In this document: piece by piece, positions 34,581 through 40,101 of the stretch | Position numbering within the stretch: position 1 is the stretch's first letter | Layout: each line of letters begins with the position of its first letter | DNA from: Roseateles sp. | GTDB lineage: Bacteria > Pseudomonadota > Gammaproteobacteria > Burkholderiales > Burkholderiaceae_C | Assembly (NCBI RefSeq): GCF_019237615.1 | Contig: NZ_JAFAGT010000052.1 | Coordinates: forward strand, 1-40,101 | Reading direction: 5' to 3' | DNA: 40,101 nt | Program-made: the position numbers and the translations under genes | Notes under the pieces: model-generated | What the model saw: only the letters and a program-made list of their open reading frames with translations | What the model was told of the DNA's origin: nothing | The model's database searches: none

Positions 34581-35196
34581 TTCTAGGGTTCCTTGTCCGA
34601 CAAGGACTTGGGAGCAGCGGCCGAAGCAGCGGACCGTGTAACCTGGGCGTGTGACACACACTGCCTTGAAACGCTTCCCTGGGGTCACCCGCCGCTGACA
34701 CCTTAGTTGCCTCGTTGCTGAACGAGGGAGCTCCCGCGCACGCAGGCCCGTCTCTGGGCCTCATCGCACCTTCTGGACCGAGTCAGGCTGGGGCGGCCGC
34801 TCACCGCCACCGTCGCTAGGGCAAGACCAACTACTCGATCCGTCGGCCTACTTCTGCCAAGCGCGCTCGGAGCCGAGACAGGCCTTTGAGAACCTCATCG
34901 CGGTTCTTCGCCGATTTGATCCAGAAGGGGATCCGCGAAACGGTAGCGGGGCGAGAACTCGGGAATGGCTGCTGTCATTCATCAGCGGTATGGAACGTCC
35001 CGGCGCATCATGTCACGATCGCTGTTCAAGCCGCGACGGCACGACCGACATCGCAAATATCGCGTCGTCGAGACCAGCCGCGCTCCTGAACCAGAGCTGG
35101 ATGTCCGATTGGTCTGCGACAGGCCGTTCTGCAGGCTTCCCGAGAAGATGGGCAACTTCAGCGCAGGGCTCTCGCGCCAGACGCCGAAAGGTCTCC
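34581..35196. other. Left part of the island without a recognised gene
   Basis: This ~615-bp stretch is where an integrase would normally lie, next to the tRNA. Short frames exist on both strands but none shows a domain, a ribosome binding site or an integrase motif (no R-H-R-Y box). It may be the residue of a lost integrase gene or noncoding DNA. Confidence 0.5.
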
Positions 35197-35631
35197 TCAG
35201 ACCTTCAGCTTCATTCCGGCGATCTTGCTTGATGCAATCAGGTCGCGGACGATGCTCGCCGACGCTTCTACCGTTGCTACACCGATGTTGGAAGCCACGG
35301 ACACGATCCGGTACTTGCCATTCGCCGCCGACTTTCCGACTTCGGCCTCAACTTCCTTGTTGAAGGCCCGCTCCCGTGCCCCGCCGGCGCGGTTTGTAAC
35401 AGGCAGCTGACCGAAGCCAGAACCCCTCGTATCAAACTTCACCATCACCACCAACGGATCGGAACCAGCCTTCTTGATAGCGGTCCGAACCTTGGGGTCG
35501 ATCTGCTTTGCAGCGACAGTTCTTACGGGCTTCGAGATGCTCGTACCGGTTGCCTTTGTGCGCTTGCGCACAGTCGCCACCGCAGTACCCGAGGTACCGG
35601 GCAGGGCTGCTGCTGCGACGGTTTTTGGCAT
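35197..35631 (-). CDS. Small protein resembling an I9 propeptide/inhibitor
   Basis: From the ATG at 35631 the product is 144 residues. It has a Lys/Arg/Ala/Thr-rich N-terminal half (about 1-55) and a C-terminal domain of about 85 residues with alternating strands and helices. The domain starts DPLVVMVKFDTRG and ends SNIGVATVEASASIVRDLIA, SSKIAGMKLKV. The pattern VVMVKF, helix, V-VEAS-IV-L-VA-V resembles subtilisin propeptide-type (I9) inhibitors, here as a separate gene. The start codon follows the S8 protease stop by 7 bp, so the two are cotranscribed. There is no signal peptide. It is probably the protease's inhibitor or folding partner; the assignment is by pattern and position only. Confidence 0.6.
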   Translation of the reverse strand: MPKTVAAAALPGTSGTAVATVRKRTKATGTSISKPVRTVAAKQIDPKVRTAIKKAGSDPLVVMVKFDTRGSGFGQLPVTNRAGGARERAFNKEVEAEVGKSAANGKYRIVSVASNIGVATVEASASIVRDLIASSKIAGMKLKV

Positions 35632-35638
35632 ACCCGAA

Positions 35639-36946
35639 CTATACGGCAGCCAGCAAAGCACTGCCATCCACGATCCCGGCGCCTCCGCGGGTAGCATCCC
35701 AATTGCCGGGCTGCCGGGCATGGGCCTTGAGCAGCGCTTTCAGCTCCAGCGGCGTCAGATCGGGCGCCCGCGCCCGGAGCAGCGCCAGAATGCCAGCCAC
35801 ATGGGGCGCGGCCATCGAAGTTCCGGTGGACCACGCGAAGTCGTCGCCCTTCCCTGCGGACAGTACGTTGAGCCCTGGCGCGCAGATGTCCGGCCGGGCG
35901 TTCCTTCGGACCGTCGCGCTGCCACTGAACGCGCAAACCTTGCCTCTGCCGTCAACAGCTCCCACCGCGATCACGCTTGCGTAGTTGCCCGGGCTAGACG
36001 ATCTCAATGCGCCGTCGTTCCCCACGGCTGCCACCACGGCGATGTTCTGGTCGATCAGCTCACCGATCACGCCCAGGTAGGAGTCGTTGTACTTGGCGTC
36101 ACCGAAGCTGAGATTCAGCACATGGGGCCGCTCACCGACGATCCAGTTGAGCGCGTTGACAACGAGCTGGTCTTGATCACCCTGTTTCGTGATGCCCGGA
36201 AATATCTGCACGCTGACCAGCCTGGCGCCAGGTGCAATGCCAACCTGCAGGCCGTCCACGTCGCCACCCACCAGCGTGCCAGCCGTGTGGGTGCCATGGT
36301 GGTCAGCATGCCCGTCGAGCGGCTTGGCGCGCTTTTGCAGGACGCCGTCCTTGCCGAAGGCGGCGTACTTGAACCGCCGACTCGCGCGCAATTCCGCGAA
36401 CGCCGGATGGTCTGCATTGATGCCGGTGTCGAAGTGACCGATGGTCGTGCCCTTGCCCCACAGGTCAGCATCCCAAAGGTCAGGAACGCCGACGCGTTGC
36501 AGGGACTTCGCAGGCCCTTCGACCAGGTCAGCCGGTGCCGCCGCCCGGTATTGCATCGGCACGATCAAAGGCAGGAACCTTGGCATCGGGATGACCTTGC
36601 GGACGCCGCTTACCTGGCTGATCTTGTCCAGGTCGTCGGGATCGACGGAAGCCATGACTGCGCCAAGGTTCTCCAGCAGGACGCCGCCTCGCTCGCCATC
36701 GCTCACGTTGACCGCGAGAGGCTGCAGGCCGGCAGCCTCCCTGCTCGATCGTGCACCCGGGTCCTGCAGCAGCGACTTCGCCTCATGATGGACTTCCTGG
36801 GTCCGCTCCTTCAACGTCTTCAGGTTGGCATCGAGGGCCAAAGGTACCGGCCCCTGCTGAGTCGGCTTGTCGACCAACACCAGCACACCGACCCGCTCGC
36901 CACGCTGGGCGGCCCGGGCAACGACGGGATCAATACGAGCGGCCAT
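35639..36946 (-). CDS. S8 family (subtilisin-like) serine protease, cytoplasmic
   Basis: The 435-residue product has the complete catalytic set: Asp173 in GHFDTGINADHPAF, His217 in HGTHTAGTLVGG, oxyanion Asn310 in AVGNDG and Ser377 in TGTSMAAPHVAG. Residues 1-130 form an N-terminal extension that begins MAARIDPVVARAAQRGERVG and includes MASVDPDDLDKISQVSGVRKV, resembling an I9-type prodomain. No signal peptide or anchor is present, so it should act inside the cell. It starts 3 bp after the nuclease stop and is followed 7 bp later by the small I9-like gene. A role in controlling the neighbouring nuclease is inferred, not shown. Confidence 0.92.
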   Translation of the reverse strand: MAARIDPVVARAAQRGERVGVLVLVDKPTQQGPVPLALDANLKTLKERTQEVHHEAKSLLQDPGARSSREAAGLQPLAVNVSDGERGGVLLENLGAVMASVDPDDLDKISQVSGVRKVIPMPRFLPLIVPMQYRAAAPADLVEGPAKSLQRVGVPDLWDADLWGKGTTIGHFDTGINADHPAFAELRASRRFKYAAFGKDGVLQKRAKPLDGHADHHGTHTAGTLVGGDVDGLQVGIAPGARLVSVQIFPGITKQGDQDQLVVNALNWIVGERPHVLNLSFGDAKYNDSYLGVIGELIDQNIAVVAAVGNDGALRSSSPGNYASVIAVGAVDGRGKVCAFSGSATVRRNARPDICAPGLNVLSAGKGDDFAWSTGTSMAAPHVAGILALLRARAPDLTPLELKALLKAHARQPGNWDATRGGAGIVDGSALLAAV

Positions 36947-36949
36947 GGC

Positions 36950-37891
36950 TCACTCCGTGAAGAGGTCCGACGGGCGGCGCAGGCGCCGGTAGACGTCGAT
37001 GGCGTTGAACGCAAGAGGTGCCAGGCGGTTCGCGCGCTTGCCGGCGTACACATCGACATCCTCTTTGGCCAGGTCGCCAAAGGAAAGCCCCGTCTGCGCC
37101 GCCAACTCGGCCACTGTCGTCTGATAGCCCTGGATGGCCTCGGGCACCGTGCCGAGCTCGACCGCAAGCGGTTGCACGCCCTTGGCCTTGATGAGCTTTG
37201 CAACGGCCTCATCCTGCTTAACGAAGAAGGCCAGTGACTTCAGCTTCGGATTCCCCGTGCCGACGGTCCAAGCGACGACCTTCCAGAACGCCAAGGGGAT
37301 CTTGAGCTTCTTGTACGTGGGATCGGCATCCGTGAACAGGCAACCCGAAAACACACAGATCTGCTGGTCGTTGGCGTTCGCAGTGTCGAGGACGTGCTTC
37401 TCGATCTTTCCCCACCACTGCTTGTTCAGCGCCGGAATCTGCGGCGAACAGTTCGAGAAGTGAAATGAGTCGGCCTCGCCACGCGCAGCCTCGTCGTCGT
37501 CCGCTCCCCAGGCGGGGTCGAGCCGCCGAACGAGATGCCCGCGCTCGAAGCCTGAAGTTCGGTAGAACGTGTTCGTGACCTGATATGGCTTGAACGCTCC
37601 TTTATCTCGGTCGTCCGTCCACCAAGCATCGGCGGCTCGATTTGCCAGGCGCTTCTCGTTGGCGCCGTCGATGTTGACGGCCGTCCAGAACGCAAGCCTG
37701 CGGTCGGGGTTCAGCAGCACCGAGAAATGTTCGTAGGCAAGAACGCCCAGCGTGGCCTTCCTCTTCAGCTCCTTGCTGAGCTTAGGCACTGGGACCTTGA
37801 TACCAAGGAAGTCCGGGTCATAGCCTGCCCGGTTCGCATAGTCCGGATCCAGTGCCACCCAGGACAAAGGGACGATCTTCTTGGTCGCCAT
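36950..37891 (-). CDS. DNA/RNA non-specific endonuclease (NUC family), cytoplasmic
   Basis: From the ATG at 37891 (after GGAGGAG) the product is 313 residues. The beta-beta-alpha-metal core (about 48-230) has YEHFSVLLNPDRRLAFWTAV, then the signature FERGHLVRR with catalytic H119 (usually DRGH; here Glu replaces Asp), and HFSNCSPQIPALNKQWWGKI with N147, N156 and E164. The 9- and 8-residue spacings equal those of N110, N119 and E127 in Serratia nuclease, so the metal site is intact. Secreted family members have a leader; this one has none. The frame stays open for 66 more codons upstream (to 38089), leaving a longer start possible. It is the first gene of the protease operon. Confidence 0.92.
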   Translation of the reverse strand: MATKKIVPLSWVALDPDYANRAGYDPDFLGIKVPVPKLSKELKRKATLGVLAYEHFSVLLNPDRRLAFWTAVNIDGANEKRLANRAADAWWTDDRDKGAFKPYQVTNTFYRTSGFERGHLVRRLDPAWGADDDEAARGEADSFHFSNCSPQIPALNKQWWGKIEKHVLDTANANDQQICVFSGCLFTDADPTYKKLKIPLAFWKVVAWTVGTGNPKLKSLAFFVKQDEAVAKLIKAKGVQPLAVELGTVPEAIQGYQTTVAELAAQTGLSFGDLAKEDVDVYAGKRANRLAPLAFNAIDVYRRLRRPSDLFTE

Positions 37892-38160
37892 AGGTGCTCC
37901 TCCGCTGTTGTTCAGCCACCCTTCCTCAAATGTTGGCACAGGGCAGCCGAAGCCGGTGACCGAATGCCATAGCGTTTTCACGGGCTGTGCGCTCGAACTG
38001 GCCGCTAGCCAGACGCCATTGAAGCCGCTGTTCTGACGAACGGCTGCTTCTATGAGGACTGTTTTGTCAACCCGATTTTCATTGGTCATGGCGGAATTTG
38101 AGGCCGAGGTTCGATCGCAATCGTCGGCGGGATTGATCTGAGGTCGGGGACTGAAGAGGG

Positions 38161-38178
38161 ATCGAGCTCTTGCTCGAT
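38161..38178. promoter_or_regulatory. 7-bp inverted repeat upstream of the nuclease operon
   Basis: ATCGAGC-tctt-GCTCGAT is a perfect inverted repeat, 270 bp upstream of the nuclease ATG and 72 bp upstream of the alternative far ATG. No T-tract follows on the leftward strand, so an operator is more likely than a terminator. Confidence 0.3.
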
Positions 38179-38282
38179 AAAACTTCTATCCGTGCAGGGC
38201 TCTGAGGCCCAACACCACATGCTGCATGCGCGCCAGGCGCACTGGCAATCCCCGGTTACCGACGCGCCCCTTCTTTCGGGAC

Positions 38283-38300
38283 GGTCACCCTGCGGTGACC
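38283..38300. repeat. Hairpin in the 3' flank of the IS110 transposase
   Basis: GGTCACC-ctgc-GGTGACC is a perfect 7-bp stem with a 4-nt loop, 65 bp after the transposase stop. It could be part of the IS right end or a transcript-end structure. Confidence 0.35.
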
Positions 38301-38364
38301 CGCAGCCGTTACGGGCGCGTTGACCTTTGATCATTTGGCGGACTCTGCAATCGGTGCGCCGGAA

Positions 38365-39507
38365 TTACGCGGGAGCCGAGATAGGCTTGAGCTGGGCGCC
38401 GGCGGGGATTTCGCCGTATTTCGTGTAGCGCCACAAGGCAATGGCCAGGCGCCTGGCCAGGGCCACGATGCCGACGCGCCGCAGGCGTGCGCCGGCGCAC
38501 GCGAAGCGCCGGTTGAACCACTGCGTCAACTCGCTGTCGGGCTGCAATTTCAACCAGCCCCACGCGAGCTCAGTGAGCAGGGCTCGGACGCGGCGGTTGC
38601 CCGCTTTGCTGATGCCTTGCTCGCGCTCGATGCTGCCACTGGCATGCGGCGTGGGCACCAAGCCCAGGCTGCTCGCGAGCTCGCGCCGATTGGCGAACTG
38701 GCGCCAGCCGAAGACCTCCTTGACCAGGATCCAGGCTCCCTTGGGGCCGACGGCGCGCAGTCGCATCAGTTGTTCGACCAGGGGATGCTTGCCGTCGGCG
38801 AGCTCACGACGGTGCGCCGCTTCGATAGCCCGCACTTGCTCCTTCACCAGCTTCAGGCGTTCGCACTCCCGCTCCAGCTCGGCGCGCAGCAGCGTCGGCA
38901 CCTGGTCGCGATGCGCGTTCCACCACCGCGCCCAATCTCGCCCCCCGATGACGATGCCAGGCCGCAGGTTGTGCAACACCAGCAGCGAGCCGATGCGGTT
39001 CGTGTGTGCGATGCGCTCGTGCGAGAGTCGCTGCAGTTCGCGGTGCTCGCGCCGCGCATCTTCGTCTTCCGCGCTGGGCTCGTGGAGCACAGACCACACG
39101 TGCTCGCCGTGGTGATGCCGGATGAGCAAGGCGAGCAGCTTGTCGGCGTCCAGCCGATCGGTCTTGGCTTGCCGCGCACGTCGATTGACTTCGATGCTCG
39201 AAGGGTCCACGACGATGTTGTCAACACCGAGATCGCACAGCCATCGATGGAGCCACCAGCCATCGCGGCCCGCCTCGTAGACGCTGTGTACGAGGGCTCG
39301 ATCGGCCAGCTTGAAGCGTTTGGCGGCCTTGATGATGCAGTCGGCGGCTGCGACTGGGTCACCGGCCGCCACAGTGTGTCGGCTCACGCCGTCGCGGCCA
39401 TCGCTGACGCTGATCTGCCACTTCTTGTCGCCCAGATCGAAGCTCATGTACAAGGCTGTACTCCGAGTCGTATCCTTGCCTTGTAGGACTGCTGAGGACT
39501 TGGTCAT
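38365..39507 (-). mobile_element. IS110-family transposase gene
   Basis: The 380-residue product has an N-terminal RuvC-like DEDD domain (YMSFDLGDKKWQISVSDG; VYEAGRDGWWLHRWLC; AKTDRLDADKLLALL), a coiled-coil middle and a C-terminal transposase_20 domain with RLRAVGPKGAWILV and LGLVPTPHASGS, where the serine is the recombinase nucleophile. It appears full length. The start is ATG at 39507, with AAGGAG 7 bp upstream; other ATGs at 39513 and 39555 are less well placed. IS110 elements lack terminal inverted repeats and use a bridge RNA from a noncoding end, so exact boundaries cannot be fixed here. It lies inside the tRNA island, upstream of the nuclease operon. Confidence 0.88.
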
Positions 39508-39545
39508 TTCCATACTCCTTGACAACGAAGATTTGGAAATTCGTT

Positions 39546-39578
39546 TGTAGCTCAAGGGGAAACCTGAGCCGTCCTACA
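39546..39578. ncRNA. Candidate structured RNA (bridge-RNA-like) upstream of the IS110 gene
   Basis: Outer arms TGTA/TACA and inner arms GCTCAAGG/CCTGAGC (one bulged base) form a two-part hairpin with a GGAAA loop, 40-70 bp upstream of the transposase start. The noncoding 5' end of IS110-group elements encodes the bridge RNA. Only part of such an RNA is seen, and the loop guide sequences were not identified. Confidence 0.3.
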
Positions 39579-39723
39579 TAGCATCTATGCGTTCCCAGCG
39601 GGGTTAGAAATCGCGAAGAACATACCGCGGACGCCCTGGGCTGATCTCGGTGGCATATGCCGACTGCCGCTGAGCTGCGATCGCGAGGATCGAACTCGGT
39701 GGGAATTTACGATCCATTTTTTT

Positions 39724-39774
39724 GCAGTAACTAGCGCAGTAACCGTCGCGTTCAGAAAACGCATATGCAGTAAC
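39724..39774. repeat. Three direct repeats GCAGTAAC beside the right attachment site
   Basis: GCAGTAAC occurs at 39724-39731, 39736-39743 and 39767-39774, all in one direction. An inverted repeat (GCGTT-cagaa-AACGC, 39748-39762) lies between the last two. The last copy ends 21 bp before the 24-bp core at 39796. Spaced 8-10-bp direct repeats on the island side of the core are typical arm-type integrase sites. Confidence 0.5.
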
Positions 39775-39795
39775 CATGCGGCCTAGACGGGTGTT

Positions 39796-39819
39796 TTCGA
39801 TCCTCCTCCTCTCCACCAC
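39796..39819. repeat. Island attachment site, distal copy
   Basis: This is an exact 24-bp copy of the tRNA-Ala 3' end (34513-34536) in the same orientation. It marks the far end of the island. Upstream of 39796 the similarity to the tRNA stops. Confidence 0.8.
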
Positions 39820-39826
39820 TCATCAG

Positions 39827-39863
39827 AAGGGTTGCCGCCGAAAGGTCGCAACCCTTTGTTTTT
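39827..39863 (+). terminator. Terminator after the distal attachment site
   Basis: AAGGGTTGC pairs perfectly with GCAACCCTT around a 12-nt loop, followed by TGTTTTT, a good intrinsic terminator. It corresponds in position and sequence to the hairpin after the tRNA (34545-34580). Confidence 0.75.
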
Positions 39864-39948
39864 GCTGGGTTTCATAGGAGAAAATACCCAGCAATGAAGG
39901 TGTCCAAGACTGTGCCAGCGTCAGAGCAGTGTGTAAGAACTGCTGACA
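39862..39948. other. Two further hairpins before the right IS
   Basis: TTGCTGGGT (39862-39870) and ACCCAGCAA (39886-39894) form a perfect 9-bp stem with a 15-nt loop. Further on, GTCAGaGCAGT and ACTGCTGAC (about 39920-39948) form a stem with one bulged base. No frame fills this 91-bp stretch. It could be part of a small RNA or of the host sequence next to the original tRNA locus. Confidence 0.4.
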
Positions 39949-39954
39949 TGAAGC

Positions 39955-39978
39955 GGCTCTTTGATCGTTAGTTAGTGA
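39955..39978. repeat. Left terminal inverted repeat of the edge IS
   Basis: The 24 bases beginning GGCTCTTTGATCG are the exact reverse complement of 122-145. The transposase start follows 75 bp further on. Confidence 0.85.
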
Positions 39979-40053
39979 CAGGCTCACGCCCTGAGCCAGC
40001 CGGCCACCAGACTGGTCGCACGAGCCCCATGTGGAGGGCCGCTGGAGCTGGCG

Positions 40054-40101
40054 ATGGACGCGAAGGAATTGAAGCAGTGGCTGAGTTCGGTGTCGCGGCT
40101 G
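40054..40101 (+). CDS. IS transposase, N-terminal fragment (IS1595-like)
   Basis: The ATG at 40054 opens a frame reading MDAKELKQWLSSVSRL to the window edge (16 residues). The sequence resembles the N-terminus of IS1595-type transposases, which start just inside the left end. Together with the C-terminal fragment at 3-128 it shows that copies of one IS, or one copy split by the window edges, flank the window in the same orientation. Confidence 0.55.
   Translation, partial: MDAKELKQWLSSVSRL

Larger units (their letters stand above)
37892..38364. other. Upstream region of the nuclease operon and IS110 3' flank
   Basis: Positions 37892-38089 are open in frame with the nuclease but lack a ribosome binding site at the far ATG. 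Two hairpin-forming repeats follow: ATCGAGC-tctt-GCTCGAT at 38161-38178 and GGTCACC-ctgc-GGTGACC at 38283-38300. The first could be an operator for the leftward operon; the second probably belongs to the IS110 end. No promoter could be fixed. Confidence 0.4.
34537..39819. mobile_element. 5.3-kb genomic island at tRNA-Ala(CGC)
   Basis: The island is bounded by the 24-bp direct repeats 34513-34536 (within the intact tRNA) and 39796-39819. It contains a nuclease-protease-inhibitor operon and an IS110-type element, and its codon use is less GC-extreme than that of the core genes to the left. No integrase or excisionase is present. Repeats near the right end (39724-39774) look like integrase arm sites. 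It could be mobilised only in trans, or be fixed. Confidence 0.75.

Noticed and set aside
34581-35196. Possible integrase gene next to the tRNA
   Set aside because: Frames here lack tyrosine recombinase motifs and good starts; at most a decayed remnant.
35474-37237. 587-codon plus-strand frame opposite the protease and nuclease
   Set aside because: It is antisense to two genes with intact catalytic motifs and has no domain of its own.

Overview
The window is about 40 kb of high-GC chromosomal DNA that looks like a betaproteobacterium of the order Burkholderiales (Rubrivivax/Leptothrix/Roseateles-like). The clues are the betaproteobacterial small families DUF2970 and DUF2788, two PEP-CTERM proteins, the rubrerythrin/Fe-S protein/DUF3501 operon, and the core genes uppP, map, glnD and mnmH. 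No species can be named from the sequence. Both edges lie inside same-orientation copies of one insertion sequence (3' end at 1-145, 5' end at 39955-40101) with a perfect 24-bp terminal repeat. The window is therefore probably a complete contig that ends where assembly ran into a repeated IS.

Left accessory part (1-8150): a DUF4279 gene cut off by the IS, a PEP-CTERM protein, a TAXI-type TRAP solute receptor, a Cys-type glutathione transferase, a GreA/GreB-like factor, an IS3 relic, two small membrane proteins (one DUF2970) divergent from a MocR regulator, and an open frame joining an IS66 orfA fragment to an ISL3 transposase fragment.

Core part (8342-34298): a Rid-family protein and DsbB; gamma-glutamyltransferase; a DUF1501/DUF1800 pair; the two subunits of a 3-oxoacid CoA-transferase; a second PEP-CTERM protein; a PAS-LuxR regulator with a DUF3667 protein; a prolyl 4-hydroxylase-like oxygenase with YaaA. 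Next is a sulfide/persulfide module: two YeeE/YedE transporters and a BigR-like ArsR repressor divergent from a metallo-hydrolase, with an operator between them. Then Lrp, TolC, a protein-isoaspartate methyltransferase homologue and TetR (with operator); then uppP, map, glnD, mnmH, DUF2189 and DUF2788; and finally the rubrerythrin - Fe-S protein - DUF3501 operon, preceded by a good OxyR-type site.

Right accessory part (34460-39954): an intact tRNA-Ala(CGC) gene whose last 23 bases plus one base are repeated at 39796-39819. This marks a 5.3-kb genomic island. It carries a three-gene leftward operon: a cytoplasmic DNA/RNA non-specific endonuclease, a cytoplasmic subtilisin-like (S8) protease, and a small protein resembling an I9 protease propeptide/inhibitor. 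An IS110-family element sits upstream. No integrase is present. The nuclease-protease-inhibitor operon is the best candidate for an undescribed system, possibly a protease-controlled nuclease used in defence or cell suicide; that role is inference.
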